From the NCBI RefSeq assembly GCF_003391055.1, contig NZ_QUAJ01000015.1:1-64000 (forward strand): a stretch of 64,000 bases of DNA, given 5' to 3'. The DNA is from Psychrilyobacter piezotolerans. GTDB taxonomy: Bacteria > Fusobacteriota > Fusobacteriia > Fusobacteriales > Fusobacteriaceae. Each line of letters starts with the position of its first letter. Within the stretch, counting starts at the first letter, position 1. Shown piece by piece: positions 1-9,642 of this stretch. The notes under the pieces were generated by a model. The model was given only the letters and a program-made list of their open reading frames with translations, had not been told where the DNA came from and made no database searches. Position numbers and translations under genes: made by a program.

Positions 1-24
1 TTTGCTATTTTGGTTAAACTTCAT
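1..24 (-). CDS. Start of an unidentified gene, cut by the window edge
   Basis: Only eight codons are visible (MKFNQNSK). A ggaggt ribosome binding site lies 7 bases upstream on the minus strand (positions 31-36), which makes the ATG credible. The rest lies outside the window and no function can be given. The gene is divergent from the reverse rubrerythrin gene. Confidence 0.5.
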
Positions 25-258
25 GTGGATACCTCCGTAAAATATTAGGGTTTAGTCGTCTTAATTTTACATCGAGGTATCTTTTTTTTTCAACCATTTA
101 CTTTTTTATTATACAGGAATGCTCCTTTCTGTTAAATATTTAATCTCTATTACCAAATCAAAGGTAATTAAAAAATAATCATATTCACTACTATACTTAA
201 TATGATTATTTATGTATAAATCCTTTTAAAAAAAATTCATTAGGTATAAAAAAAATCC

Positions 259-287
259 TTGACTTTCAATTTAAAAACTGTTATCAT
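259..287 (+). promoter_or_regulatory. Sigma-70 type promoter of the rubrerythrin-rubredoxin operon
   Basis: TTGACT at 259-264 and TATCAT at 282-287 are separated by 17 bases. The -10 region sits in an imperfect inverted repeat (ttatcatt / ttttgtaatca) that might bind a PerR or Fur type regulator, but the match is too weak to name one. The rest of 25-343 is AT-rich with no gene. Confidence 0.5.
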
Positions 288-343
288 TATTTTGTAATCA
301 ATACAAAAATGAAACGAAAATCAAATAAAGGGAGTGAATTAGA

Positions 344-895
344 ATGGCTAAAATGAGATGTACAGTATGTGGGGAAATATTAGATGCAAGTTTTGAGGTC
401 TGTCCAGTATGTAAGGCAGGGAAAGACAAATTCGTAGCTTATGATGAGAATGCTACTGAAGAGTGGGCAACTGAACATAAATTAGGAGAAGGTTTAGCTT
501 GCGGGGATGCAGAGATCATCGAAGGTTTAAAAGCTAACTTTGCAGGAGAATGTACAGAAGTAGGGATGTACTTGGCAATGTCAAGAGTAGCAGACAGAGA
601 GGGATATCCGGAAGTAGCTGAAGCTTACAAGAGAATTGCATTTGAAGAGGCAGAACATGCAGCTAAATTTGCTGAATTGTTAGGAGAAGTGGTAACAGAT
701 TCATCGGAAGAAAACTTAAGATTAAGAGTAGCAGCTGAATATGGAGCTACATCTGGTAAATTCGAATTAGCTAAGAGAGCTAAACAATTAGGATTCGATG
801 CAATCCACGATACAGTGCACGAGATGGCTAAAGATGAAGCCAGACACGGAAAAGCATTCAAAGGTTTATTAGAGAGACATTTTGAAGGGAAATAA
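344..895 (+). CDS. Reverse rubrerythrin (NADH peroxidase type)
   Basis: A 183-residue cytoplasmic non-haem diiron protein that reduces hydrogen peroxide and protects anaerobes from oxygen. The domain order is reversed relative to classic rubrerythrin: a rubredoxin-like Fe(Cys)4 site comes first (C6, C9, C20, C23), followed by a ferritin-like four-helix domain holding Glu/His diiron ligands (EEAEHAAKF and DEARHGKAF). This order is known from the clostridial reverse rubrerythrins. The start has a gggag site 9 bases upstream. The rubredoxin gene follows after 28 bases and is a likely electron donor, so the two probably form one operon. Confidence 0.93.
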   Translation: MAKMRCTVCGEILDASFEVCPVCKAGKDKFVAYDENATEEWATEHKLGEGLACGDAEIIEGLKANFAGECTEVGMYLAMSRVADREGYPEVAEAYKRIAFEEAEHAAKFAELLGEVVTDSSEENLRLRVAAEYGATSGKFELAKRAKQLGFDAIHDTVHEMAKDEARHGKAFKGLLERHFEGK

Positions 896-923
896 TTAAA
901 TTACTATAAAAGAGGTGGAAGAT

Positions 924-1085
924 ATGAAAAAATATGTTTGTGAAGTATGTGGATATGTTTATGATCCAGAAGTTGGAGATGTAGATAACGGAATTGAAGC
1001 TGGTACTAAGTTTGAAGACCTGCCTGAAGACTGGGTTTGCCCGCCATGCAGCATGGGTAAAGATGTATTTGCTGAAGAAAACTAA
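924..1085 (+). CDS. Rubredoxin
   Basis: A 53-residue one-electron carrier with a single Fe(Cys)4 centre: CEVCG at C6 and C9, and CPPCS at C39 and C42. The length and the Tyr/Trp core residues (YVYDP, DWVCP) are standard for rubredoxin. Ser follows the last Cys where Gly is usual (CPxCG), a small deviation. It starts at ATG behind agaggtgg. It lies directly after reverse rubrerythrin and probably passes electrons from a rubredoxin reductase outside the window to it. A strong hairpin follows the stop codon. Confidence 0.95.
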   Translation: MKKYVCEVCGYVYDPEVGDVDNGIEAGTKFEDLPEDWVCPPCSMGKDVFAEEN

Positions 1086-1088
1086 AAT

Positions 1089-1132
1089 AAAAGACCTCCC
1101 GACTGCTATTACAGCTGGGAGGTCTTTTATTT
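1089..1132 (+). terminator. Bidirectional rho-independent terminator
   Basis: A 12-bp stem (aaaagacctccc with gggaggtctttt) and a T-rich tail. It ends the rubredoxin transcript and, on the other strand, the metallophosphoesterase transcript. A near copy, including the loop text attacagct, stands at 3341-3390. Confidence 0.9.
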
Positions 1133-1137
1133 TTATA

Positions 1138-3129
1138 TTATCTTTTTGTTATTGTACCATTTTTAATATCCAAGGTGAAATTTTCACTTGGAAGATCTGT
1201 AGAAAATTTTAGCATGATAGAAAAAATGCCATTAAACCTTTTTTTGAAAACATTTGATATACTATTTTCCCCAGAAATTTTATTATCTGCATAAACAAGT
1301 TTGATGTCAGTATCTGAAAGAACTTTAGATAGAAGTTTATATTGCTCAATTCTCTCAGGAGAGATCTCTTTTAAAGCCAGGGAATCTGCATTTCTTAGTT
1401 TATAAAAATCAGTTATAAGGTCAAATCCACTCCAGTTTTCATAGTCTTCCAAAGATTCATCTTTATTTAATAGATTTTTAGCTTTATCTTCTGCATTCAC
1501 CCATTCAGGGGTATTTTTAAAATCAATGTTATTCCATTGATCGAGACTTATTTCTGTCTCTAATTGTGAAAGGATAAGCATCTCTTTTCCATTGAGTTTA
1601 AAAATCATTTCTTTGATATCTTCAGGCCATTCCTTTGGTAGGAAACGAAGCCTGACTAATTCTTTAATGTGCCACTGATTAAATTCATAATAATTTTTAG
1701 AAGTTAAGATATCTTTATTCCAAATATTATCATACCCTATTTTATCTAAATGATCATATTCTGTCTGGTAATGCTCAAATAATTCATCAAATCTAGGAAC
1801 TTCATCTAACATTATGGTATCCACATCTATTGTATTTTTATCCTTAACAGTAAGAACTTTATAAGCGGGAATATAGGCTGAAAGAGAAGGACTTTGAATG
1901 TTAAAAATAAATTCATTGTCAGAATATTTTTTCATTCCAGTATCATTAAAGTGCATATGTCCTGCGACATTTACTTTAATTCCTATTTCAGCTAAAATTT
2001 GAGAGGTGGTTTCTTTTGGATTTCTTTTTAATTGAAAATTTCCAATACCAAATATATCCTCAATCTCCTCAGCTGCATCATTATAAAAATCTACTGCCGG
2101 AAAATGTCCTGTTGTTATGAGTACCTTATTATTGTCTTCAGCTCTTTTAGCTACATCTTTCATCCAAGTAATTAAATGACTTTTGTGGGTTATTACTGCA
2201 TTAAATCCAGCATTACCAGATCCATTAAAATTAGAACCATTTTCAGGATTATTATCTACAGGAGTTTCCTTTGGGATATAGACATTGGAATCAACTACTA
2301 AAAGCCAGACCCCTTCTGTAGGTTCCAATAAATATGAACCATCTGGAACTAAGTATTCTTTTCCTGCCAGATTCTCTTCGGATCCACGTGGACTTATAGG
2401 ATAACTTCTTTTAGACAGATTCGATTCCTTTACTGCTTTTTCAAAGGAATAGTTATCTTCATTATAAGTTGAAAAAGGAGTTTCCCAGTAGATCATCTGT
2501 TCCTGGGGATAAAGGCCATATTTCCCCACTTCGTTAAAAAGCCCTTCATACCCCATAAACTTAACTTCATCTGAAATAATAGGAGGATTGGATAAATTAT
2601 CTTTCTTATACATACCATTACTGCTGATTGGTTGTTTTTTTCCGTTGTTTCCTAAATAATCCTTTTTTCCTCCTGGAATTTCAAAAGGTCTTGCTGGATC
2701 ATGGTTTCCAAAGGTAATTAAAAATTCCATTCCATATTTTTTTGAATAATCATCCAAGATTTTTTTGAATCCTCTTACATTGATAGGCTGGCCATCATCT
2801 GAAAAATCCCCCGGGAAAACAACATATTTAATCCCTTTATTTTTAATATCATCCAAAGCTGCGATAAATGCAAAATAATTTTCATTAAATAATCTGGTAG
2901 AATTAAGTTGTGACTCCATAGTTCTTATAGTTGCAGATTTCTCAGTAGTTTTACTATAAATCCCTTTAAAACTACCATCTTGAAACTCAGCGTAAACATC
3001 ATGGAAATGGACATCTGGCATAAATGCGATTTTTACTTCTGAACTTTTTTTATTCACAAGGTTAGGGTCTTTAGTTTTACAACCTACTAAGGTTAAAAAT
3101 AGGCAAAATAAGATAAAAATTTTTTTCAT
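1138..3129 (-). CDS. Metallophosphoesterase lipoprotein
   Basis: A 663-residue calcineurin-like phosphoesterase anchored outside the inner membrane. The N-terminus is a lipoprotein signal with lipobox LVGC (C17). The metal-binding motifs follow in family order: DVH (D39, H41), GDFSDDG, GNHDPAR, a GHFP histidine and AGHMHFND. The substrate is not evident; relatives act on phosphodiesters or nucleotides. About 220 residues after the catalytic core have no motif I recognise. The ATG has a ggagga site 8 bases upstream. The gene stands alone between two near-identical terminators. Confidence 0.85.
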   Translation of the reverse strand: MKKIFILFCLFLTLVGCKTKDPNLVNKKSSEVKIAFMPDVHFHDVYAEFQDGSFKGIYSKTTEKSATIRTMESQLNSTRLFNENYFAFIAALDDIKNKGIKYVVFPGDFSDDGQPINVRGFKKILDDYSKKYGMEFLITFGNHDPARPFEIPGGKKDYLGNNGKKQPISSNGMYKKDNLSNPPIISDEVKFMGYEGLFNEVGKYGLYPQEQMIYWETPFSTYNEDNYSFEKAVKESNLSKRSYPISPRGSEENLAGKEYLVPDGSYLLEPTEGVWLLVVDSNVYIPKETPVDNNPENGSNFNGSGNAGFNAVITHKSHLITWMKDVAKRAEDNNKVLITTGHFPAVDFYNDAAEEIEDIFGIGNFQLKRNPKETTSQILAEIGIKVNVAGHMHFNDTGMKKYSDNEFIFNIQSPSLSAYIPAYKVLTVKDKNTIDVDTIMLDEVPRFDELFEHYQTEYDHLDKIGYDNIWNKDILTSKNYYEFNQWHIKELVRLRFLPKEWPEDIKEMIFKLNGKEMLILSQLETEISLDQWNNIDFKNTPEWVNAEDKAKNLLNKDESLEDYENWSGFDLITDFYKLRNADSLALKEISPERIEQYKLLSKVLSDTDIKLVYADNKISGENSISNVFKKRFNGIFSIMLKFSTDLPSENFTLDIKNGTITKR

Positions 3130-3340
3130 TGTTAATTTCCTCCATTTTAAGTTTTATGTTTTCAAAACAAGATTTTAATCCCTTTCTAGCTACAGGCAAT
3201 ACATTCATTTATCATTAATTCTACAGATCATTTTCCCTCCTTTTTTCTTTTGATAAATATACAAAATGTATATACCGACAACTTAAAATTAATCCTTTAT
3301 TTGCTTAAAATTTCCTTTTATTCCTTAAGTGAAATATAAA

Positions 3341-3390
3341 AATAAAGACCTCCCCACTGTACGACTATTACAGCTGGGAGGTCTTTTATT
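3341..3390 (-). terminator. Terminator of the ruvC-transglycosylase operon
   Basis: An 11-bp stem (aaagacctccc with gggaggtcttt) with a T-rich tail on the minus strand (the a/t run at 3333-3343). Stem and part of the loop repeat those of the terminator at 1089-1132. The rest of 3130-3432 shows no gene. Confidence 0.85.
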
Positions 3391-3432
3391 TTTGACTTTA
3401 TTATTATTTTAATTTTAGTTGGATAGGAAGTG

Positions 3433-3927
3433 TTATTTAAAATATAATCTTATCCTATAAAAAAATTTTGCTATCTTATATTTTATAAGGTAGTTTTTCG
3501 TTTCTTTGAATTTTTTCCATGACCCGTCCTCTAATCTGGAGGGACCTGCATTGTAGGCCACCAGGACTTTTTTTACGTCACCGTCATACCTGTCCATAAG
3601 ATAGTGGAGGTAAAGGGTGCCAATTTCAATATTATATACAGGATCCAGTAACATCTTTTTAGAATACGGAAGGTTATGAGATTTTGCCATCCACTCTCCT
3701 GTAGAAGGCATGATCTGCATAAGACCGACGGCTCCTTTATGGGAAACTACATGTTCCCTGAAGTTGCTCTCGATCTTAATGACTGAATAGATAACCTCTC
3801 TGTCTATCTCGTATTTTTTAGATATTTTATCGATTTCTCCATAATATTTTAAAGGAAAGAATGAAATAACTCCTATTGTCCCTGTAAATATAAGAAAAAT
3901 TAATATATAGATATAGATTCGTTTCAT
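3433..3927 (-). CDS. Lytic transglycosylase, SLT domain, membrane-anchored
   Basis: A 164-residue peptidoglycan lytic enzyme of the soluble lytic transglycosylase (Slt70 C-domain) family. A single N-terminal membrane segment (YIYILIFLIFTGTIGVISFF) places it outside the inner membrane. The catalytic Glu is in IKIESNF, followed by GAVGLMQIMPST and AYNAGP, all family hallmarks. I chose the ATG at 3927 because cggagag lies 4 bases upstream; a longer frame would overlap trmL and has no binding site. It is the last gene of the ruvC-kinase-trmL operon, 1 base after the trmL stop. Confidence 0.9.
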   Translation of the reverse strand: MKRIYIYILIFLIFTGTIGVISFFPLKYYGEIDKISKKYEIDREVIYSVIKIESNFREHVVSHKGAVGLMQIMPSTGEWMAKSHNLPYSKKMLLDPVYNIEIGTLYLHYLMDRYDGDVKKVLVAYNAGPSRLEDGSWKKFKETKNYLIKYKIAKFFYRIRLYFK

Positions 3928-3928
3928 A

Positions 3929-4387
3929 TTACTCTCCGAAATTAAAATCATTCTGCCTTAAAGATTCATATAAAACAATAGCTGCGGAATTTGAAAGATT
4001 CAGCGATCTCCCCATTTTAATCATAGGAATAGTGATACAGGTTTCTTGATTTTTTTCCAGGATTTCAACGGGAACTCCTCTGGATTCAGGACCGAATACA
4101 ATAAAGTCATTTTCTTTATATGTAACATCTGAATATCTTTGGGTAGTCTTAGTTGTAGCAAAATAAAACTTAGATTCAGGATGAGCAGCCATCAGTTCAT
4201 CTAAACTATCCCATTCGTGCAGGTCGATATGCTGCCAGTAATCCAAACCCGCTCTCTTGATTTGTTTTTCATCCAGGGAGAATCCAAAGGGTTTGATAAG
4301 GTGCAGTGATGTATTTGTAAGGACACAACTCCTACCTATATTTCCTGTGTTGTATGGTATTTCAGGTTCCATTAAAACTATATTCAT
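3929..4387 (-). CDS. trmL: tRNA (cytidine/uridine-34 2'-O)-methyltransferase
   Basis: A 152-residue SPOUT methyltransferase that 2'-O-methylates the wobble base of certain leucine tRNAs using S-adenosylmethionine. The sequence has the N-terminal NIVLMEPEIPYNTGNIGR, the FGPESRGVP loop and the C-terminal knot region IPMIKMGRSLNLSNSAAI typical of TrmL/YibK. The length is standard. It sits 4 bases after the histidine kinase gene and is likely co-transcribed from ruvC. Confidence 0.92.
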   Translation of the reverse strand: MNIVLMEPEIPYNTGNIGRSCVLTNTSLHLIKPFGFSLDEKQIKRAGLDYWQHIDLHEWDSLDELMAAHPESKFYFATTKTTQRYSDVTYKENDFIVFGPESRGVPVEILEKNQETCITIPMIKMGRSLNLSNSAAIVLYESLRQNDFNFGE

Positions 4388-4391
4388 AAAT

Positions 4392-5618
4392 TTACTCCTC
4401 TTTTAGTATTATTTTTGTCCATTTTGAATATTCTGATTTTATGGAAAACTTAAAGCCTAATTTGGTAAAAACCTCTTTGGCTATAGTAAGACCTAAGCCG
4501 GTTCCATAAATTTTAGAGGAATAAAAAGGAATGGTAACCTCTTCTATCCTGTGTTTTTGTATCCCAACTCCATTATCTTTTATACTGATCTTGTTTTTAT
4601 TGTTTGCTGAAAGGGTGATGGTAATAAAACGCTCATTCTTATTATAGTCACAGTTTTCAATGGAATTTTTAAAGAGATGGTAGAAAGCTGTGATGACCTT
4701 TTCCCTGTTAAATGTAATCTCCATATCATTCTCTATAATCATATAGGTTTTGATATTGGATTTCTTCAAATGCAGGTTTAACTTTTGAATAACTTCCCTG
4801 ATAAGAGAGGAAAGGTAAAAAGTAGTTGATTTATTTTTAACATTTTCATCTTCGCTGGAATACTCACCGATATCTTCACAAAGTTTGACAACCTTATCGG
4901 ATTCTTTGAGAATATAATCTAAATAAAGCTCGATTTTTTTAGGATCGTGTAACTTCTTCTTAGCCAAAGATGCGAAACCAACAATAGAAGAAATAGGAGT
5001 TCTTAGTTCGTGGATGATGGAGTTTGCAAAGGAGCCAACAGTTTTTAATCTGATATCTTCTGCCTCAAAATCTTCTAATTCCCGGGTGTGTATATAGAGG
5101 GAAAAATTATATTTAAACAACTCTAAAATGTGCATCTCCTGTACACTGAGTTCGTAGGGTGTCTTAGCTTGTCTATCTAAGATAAAACATCCATAATATG
5201 TATTTTCGTAGTTTATAGGAATGATGGTAAAATGCTTAAATCTATTTAGCAGCCCGTAATTCTCGTGGAAATCAAGCCCGGTTAGATTTGTTTGTATCTC
5301 TGTATTATTCAGTATTTTTTCTATGGGAGTTCCATAAAAATTGATCTCCCTTTCAAGATTAGTCGAGATAAACTCTACTTCATCTTTCTTTAATTTTTTC
5401 AGATCAAAATATGAATTCAGGTGTTTCAGATTTCTATTCCATCTGTCGTATTTAAAAAAATATCCTTCCGAGTAGCCCAGATCTAACTTTTCAATTAAAT
5501 TTAAGAGGATAAAAAATACAACTTTTTCAGTATTTTTCTCCTTATGAATTGTAGAAGCTATAGTTTCTAAGGAATTTAAATAGGAAACCATAGATGAGTT
5601 TTCCAAGTTTTTAAACAT
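4392..5618 (-). CDS. Cytoplasmic sensor histidine kinase with GAF-like sensor
   Basis: A 408-residue protein without clear membrane segments. Residues 1-175 look like a GAF-type sensor. A HisKA domain follows with the phosphorylatable His in SIIHELRTPISS (about residue 203), then an HATPase_c domain with the N box (FYHLFKNSIEN), G1 box (IKDNGVGI) and G2 box (GTGLGLTIAKEV). No response regulator is adjacent, so the partner and signal are unknown. I prefer the ATG at 5618 over a TTG at 5627 because aagga is 9 bases upstream. It follows ruvC by 5 bases. Confidence 0.85.
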   Translation of the reverse strand: MFKNLENSSMVSYLNSLETIASTIHKEKNTEKVVFFILLNLIEKLDLGYSEGYFFKYDRWNRNLKHLNSYFDLKKLKKDEVEFISTNLEREINFYGTPIEKILNNTEIQTNLTGLDFHENYGLLNRFKHFTIIPINYENTYYGCFILDRQAKTPYELSVQEMHILELFKYNFSLYIHTRELEDFEAEDIRLKTVGSFANSIIHELRTPISSIVGFASLAKKKLHDPKKIELYLDYILKESDKVVKLCEDIGEYSSEDENVKNKSTTFYLSSLIREVIQKLNLHLKKSNIKTYMIIENDMEITFNREKVITAFYHLFKNSIENCDYNKNERFITITLSANNKNKISIKDNGVGIQKHRIEEVTIPFYSSKIYGTGLGLTIAKEVFTKLGFKFSIKSEYSKWTKIILKEE

Positions 5619-5623
5619 AAAAA

Positions 5624-6199
5624 TCAATCCTTTTTGTTTAATAGATTTCGATAATCTGATGCACTTATTTTACCGTTTTTAATGCCGGGTATCTTAGAAA
5701 GATTAGGCTTAGAGGCCATTATATACCCGCTATTCAAGGAATTTATATGGGTTATGGCAATAGCCAGAGCATCGGCGGCATCATCTGGCTGGGGGATTTT
5801 AGAAAGTCCTAAAATTCTTTGAACCATCAATTGAACCTGCTTTTTTTCAGCCCGGCCGTATCCCGTTATTCCCATCTTTATCTGCAGCGGGGTAAATGAT
5901 ACCTGGGGGATATTATTTTTTTCTCCACAGAGGACTATGACACCCCTGGCCTGCCCCACAGAGATAACGGTTTTAGCATTTTTAAAATAAAAAAGATCCT
6001 CAACAGCCATGTGGGTAGGAGAATATTTTTTTAATATATCATCTAATTCGTTATAGATGGCAGAAATCCTTTTTTCCATGGGAAGATCTTTGGAGGTGTA
6101 TATGCAGCCATAATCCACTACCCTATACTTACTTCCAGTATAGTCTATAATTCCAAAACCGACAATTGCCGTTCCGGGATCTATTCCAATTACTCTCAT
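5624..6199 (-). CDS. ruvC: Holliday junction resolvase RuvC
   Basis: A 191-residue endonuclease that resolves four-way DNA junctions with RuvAB. The acidic active-site residues are in family positions: D7 (IGIDPG), E67 (AVEDLFY), D140 and D143 (PDDAADALA). FKNAKTVISVGQARG is also typical. The length is slightly above the usual 170-180 because of a C-terminal extension. It is the first gene of a four-gene minus-strand operon and is divergent from the sigma factor gene; ruvA and ruvB are not adjacent. Confidence 0.95.
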   Translation of the reverse strand: MRVIGIDPGTAIVGFGIIDYTGSKYRVVDYGCIYTSKDLPMEKRISAIYNELDDILKKYSPTHMAVEDLFYFKNAKTVISVGQARGVIVLCGEKNNIPQVSFTPLQIKMGITGYGRAEKKQVQLMVQRILGLSKIPQPDDAADALAIAITHINSLNSGYIMASKPNLSKIPGIKNGKISASDYRNLLNKKD

Positions 6200-6388
6200 C
6201 CTTACTCCTCATATTTATAAATTAGATTATAGAGCTAAAGGCATATTAAAGTGCCTATATTTTTATATTTATTTTTGTATATTAAATCTTATCATAAATT
6301 ATAATAAAATTCTATAAATATAAAAGGAAGTTTCCATAACAAATAGTATACTGTTGACACAGGTAAAAATACATAAAAGGAGGTAAAA

Positions 6389-7183
6389 ATGAACATTTCG
6401 AACTATTTAAAAGAAATAGGACACTACCCCCTCCTGAGTAGAGAAGAAGAAATTGAGATATCTAAACATATATTAGAGGGGGATACGGATGCACAAGATC
6501 GATTGATAACAGCTAATTTGAGATTAGTTGTGAGCATAGCTAAAAAATACACTAAATTAGGAGTCCCCATTCAAGATTTGATTCAAGAGGGAAATATAGG
6601 ATTGATGAAAGCTGTTGAAAAATTTGATTATACCATGGGAAAAAAATTTTCCACCTATGCTACTTTTTGGATAAAACAAAGTATTTTGAGATATATATCC
6701 TCCAATAAGGGGGTTATCAGATATCCGGTATATATATATGATAATTTGGCTAAGATAAAAAAATATATGGCAAAATATAAATCAAAATATGGGTGTGAAC
6801 CCACCCTGGAGGAGATTGCAGTACAAACAGAATTAAAGGTAAAGGATATTAAAAGATATCTGAAATTAAATGATGTGACCTTTAATTCTTTGGATGATTC
6901 CTATGGAGAAACCGGGGATCTGCACAGTATGATTGCAGATAAAAATGGTCATATAGAGGAAAACTTAATCCTTGAAAGCGATAAGGAAAAACTATTAAAA
7001 ACTTTGGACATCTTAGGAGCTAAAGAAAGAGAGATAATAATACATAGGTTTGGTTTGCTGGACAATGAAATTTTAACTTTGGATATACTGGGAAAAAAAA
7101 TGAATTTGACCAGGGAAAGGATAAGACAGTTACAGATCCGGGCATTGAATAAATTAAAAATATATTTACAATACCATAATTAG
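6389..7183 (+). CDS. Sigma-70 family RNA polymerase sigma factor
   Basis: A 264-residue factor built like a group 2/3 sigma: region 1.2 ([16 protein letters not shown]), region 2 ([47 protein letters not shown]), a region 3 helix pair, and region 4 ending in an HTH ([17 protein letters not shown]). It lacks region 1.1 and is too short for the housekeeping RpoD, so it is an alternative factor; its regulon cannot be read here. RBS aaggagg lies 6 bases before ATG. The PhoH gene follows closely. Confidence 0.9.
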   Translation: MNISNYLKEIGHYPLLSREEEIEISKHILEGDTDAQDRLITANLRLVVSIAKKYTKLGVPIQDLIQEGNIGLMKAVEKFDYTMGKKFSTYATFWIKQSILRYISSNKGVIRYPVYIYDNLAKIKKYMAKYKSKYGCEPTLEEIAVQTELKVKDIKRYLKLNDVTFNSLDDSYGETGDLHSMIADKNGHIEENLILESDKEKLLKTLDILGAKEREIIIHRFGLLDNEILTLDILGKKMNLTRERIRQLQIRALNKLKIYLQYHN

Positions 7184-7194
7184 GGGTGATTTCT

Positions 7195-8505
7195 ATGAGA
7201 AAGATATATATACTGGATACAAATGTACTTATTCATGATCCTAAGGCTATGACAAACTTTGAAGATAATGATGTAGTTTTACCTATCTATGTGATTGAGG
7301 AGATAGATAAGTTAAAAAAAGAAAGCGGGAATAGAGGTGCTTCAGCAAGGATAGCAGCCAGGTTTATAGATGATCTTCGGTCCAAGGGATGTCTGGCTAA
7401 TGGGGTAGAGATGGAAAAGGGGATATTTTTCAGGGTGGAAACCAAGGGTGATACTACAGAGCTGCCGAATTCTTTAAGGAGAGATACGGTAGATAACAGG
7501 ATCCTGGCAATAGCACTGTATATCAAAAATAAAGATAAGGATAAAAAAGTAGTATTGGTCTCAAAAGATATCAATATGAGAATAAAAGCAGATGCCATGG
7601 AAATACCCGTAGAGGACTACAGGAGTGACAAGATGGATCTGGAAGAACTGTATACTGGAAATATGGAGGTAGAAGTAGAGGCAGAACTTATTAAAAAATA
7701 TGAGAAATCCGGAAGAATTAAATATGCAGAGATTATGCAGGAAGAGCCTCCGGCAAACTGTTTCGTAACTATGAAATACAAGGAGAAAACTCTATTCGGC
7801 AGGTACAATGAGAAGACAAAACGGATAGAGAGAATGAGCTATGGAGATGTCAGTGTATGGGGAGTTCGGGGTAGAAATGAGGAACAAAATTTTGCATTGG
7901 ATCTTTTGATGGATGAAGACATCAAGGTGGTAACCTTAGTTGGAAAAGCAGGAACCGGGAAAACTTTGTTAGCGGTAGCTTCGGGATTGGAATTAGTTGT
8001 TGAGAGAAGTAAATACAAGAAATTATTTATAGCGAGACCGATAATTTCAATGGGAAAGGACCTGGGATACCTTCCGGGAAGTGAGAAAGAAAAATTAAGA
8101 CCCTGGATGCAGCCTATTTTTGATAATATAGATTTTTTAGCTGCTGTCAAGGAAGACAAAGCAGGAGAAAAGGTAATAGCAGGATTAGAAGCTTTGGGAT
8201 TATTAAAGATAGAAGCACTGTCCTATATAAGGGGTAGGAGTATTCCGGCAGGATTTTTAATCATAGATGAGGCACAGAATTTAACGCCCCACGAGATAAA
8301 AACCATAGTTACAAGGGCAGGAGAAGATACAAAGATAGTATTTACAGGTGATCCGTATCAAATAGATAACCCGTATCTCGATACAGAGAGTAACGGACTC
8401 ACTTATTTAGCTGAAAGGTTTAGAGGTGTGGGTATATCAGGACATATTATATTGAAAAAAGGTGAAAGATCAGAGTTAGCCGAATTGGCAGCTACATTAT
8501 TATAG
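7195..8505 (+). CDS. PIN domain-PhoH ATPase fusion (PhoH2/YlaK-like)
   Basis: A 436-residue protein. The N-terminal PIN nuclease domain begins KIYILDTNVLIHDP and includes further acidic residues (RDTVDNRILAIA). The C-terminal PhoH P-loop ATPase has Walker A GKAGTGKT and Walker B FLIIDEAQN. PIN-PhoH proteins are known to unwind and cleave RNA. I chose the ATG at 7195, which has aggggtg 6 bases upstream; a GTG at 7186 would lie inside that site. It starts 11 bases after the sigma factor stop, so the two are probably co-expressed. Confidence 0.9.
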   Translation: MRKIYILDTNVLIHDPKAMTNFEDNDVVLPIYVIEEIDKLKKESGNRGASARIAARFIDDLRSKGCLANGVEMEKGIFFRVETKGDTTELPNSLRRDTVDNRILAIALYIKNKDKDKKVVLVSKDINMRIKADAMEIPVEDYRSDKMDLEELYTGNMEVEVEAELIKKYEKSGRIKYAEIMQEEPPANCFVTMKYKEKTLFGRYNEKTKRIERMSYGDVSVWGVRGRNEEQNFALDLLMDEDIKVVTLVGKAGTGKTLLAVASGLELVVERSKYKKLFIARPIISMGKDLGYLPGSEKEKLRPWMQPIFDNIDFLAAVKEDKAGEKVIAGLEALGLLKIEALSYIRGRSIPAGFLIIDEAQNLTPHEIKTIVTRAGEDTKIVFTGDPYQIDNPYLDTESNGLTYLAERFRGVGISGHIILKKGERSELAELAATLL

Positions 8506-8512
8506 CCCCCTA

Positions 8513-8547
8513 AATCTCCTCCATTATCCATGGAGGAGATTTTTTTT
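8513..8547 (+). terminator. Rho-independent terminator after phoH-like gene
   Basis: An 11-bp stem (aatctcctcca with tggaggagatt), loop ttatcca, then a run of eight T. Between this and 8686 there is only AT-rich DNA with fragments of the dispersed repeat family (ccactaatatcgctaattg). Confidence 0.9.
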
Positions 8548-8686
8548 CTGCCATGAATCATATTTTGAAACCACTAATATCGCTAATTGTCACGAATGAA
8601 ACCTTGTTTAGACATAGATTAAATGATCTCGTATTAAAGACGAAAACTTTAGAACTTTTTTGACCTTAATTTTCAATTTTCAATTT

Positions 8687-9523
8687 TTATTTATACTTAT
8701 ATTCCCCTTTTGCTATAAATTCACTGGGACCAGTCATATAGACTTCATCTTTGACTTCTATAATCAGGTCGCCTAAAGTCAGATGAACAATAACTTTAGA
8801 ACTCAGGTATCCAAGGAGTTCTCCCATGACTACACTGGCACATGATCCTGTGCCACAGGCTAAGGTATGCCCTGCCCCTCGTTCCCAGGTATCCACAAGA
8901 ATCTCATCAACATCTAAAATTTGGACAAAATTTACATTGGTTTTTTGTGGAAAAAGCGGGTGGTTTTCAATGGTTTTTCCAACTTCTACCAGATCGATGT
9001 TTTCTAAATTATCTACAAAAATCACAGCATGGGGGACACCCATAAGAAGAGCTGAAACCTTATAAACTTTTCCATCAACGACAATCTCTTCATTAATAAA
9101 TTTTTCTTTAGAAGTGCTCATAGGAATAGACACGGGGTCTAAAAGTGGTTTTCCCATATCAACTTTTACATTGAACTTCTCATCAGGAGAGATATCAAGA
9201 CTGAGTAATCCAGCCAGAGTCTCTACCTTGTAGGTAGTTCCGTCTAAAATTTTATTGTTATAGATATAGTTAGAAAAACACCTGATACCATTCCCGCACA
9301 TAGATACGATACTTCCATCAGAATTAATAAATATCATTTGACACCGATCTTCTTTTTCAACTAAAACCATCATCCCATCGGCACCGATTCCAGTGTGTCT
9401 GTCACATACTTTTACAGCCAGATCAGGGAAATTTTCCTCTTTTATATTGTTTGCCATTAAATCTTTATAGTTAAAGATTATAAAATCATTTCCTAAACCA
9501 TGGTATTTTTCAAATTGTATCAT
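8687..9523 (-). CDS. dapF: Diaminopimelate epimerase
   Basis: A 278-residue cofactor-independent epimerase that converts LL- to meso-diaminopimelate, the last step before cell wall use or lysine. Both catalytic cysteines are in family motifs: SMCGNGIRCF and LACGTGSCASVV. Length is standard. It lies 280 bases downstream of the lysC-led operon on the same strand, with a GC-rich hairpin between, so it may be partly or wholly transcribed separately. RBS ggaga precedes the ATG. Confidence 0.95.
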   Translation of the reverse strand: MIQFEKYHGLGNDFIIFNYKDLMANNIKEENFPDLAVKVCDRHTGIGADGMMVLVEKEDRCQMIFINSDGSIVSMCGNGIRCFSNYIYNNKILDGTTYKVETLAGLLSLDISPDEKFNVKVDMGKPLLDPVSIPMSTSKEKFINEEIVVDGKVYKVSALLMGVPHAVIFVDNLENIDLVEVGKTIENHPLFPQKTNVNFVQILDVDEILVDTWERGAGHTLACGTGSCASVVMGELLGYLSSKVIVHLTLGDLIIEVKDEVYMTGPSEFIAKGEYKYK

Positions 9524-9642
9524 ATGACATTCTCCTTTTTTCTTGATAATGTTATCTTATAGTTTAATTATAGTATGAGAGAACATAATATTCAACTAAA
9601 TAACTGAACTTTCGCGATGGTGCACGCCTTTAAAATTCTGGA

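Noticed and set aside
994-1212. Open frame across the end of the rubredoxin gene and its terminator
   Set aside because: It overlaps rubredoxin out of frame and runs through the hairpin; no binding site.
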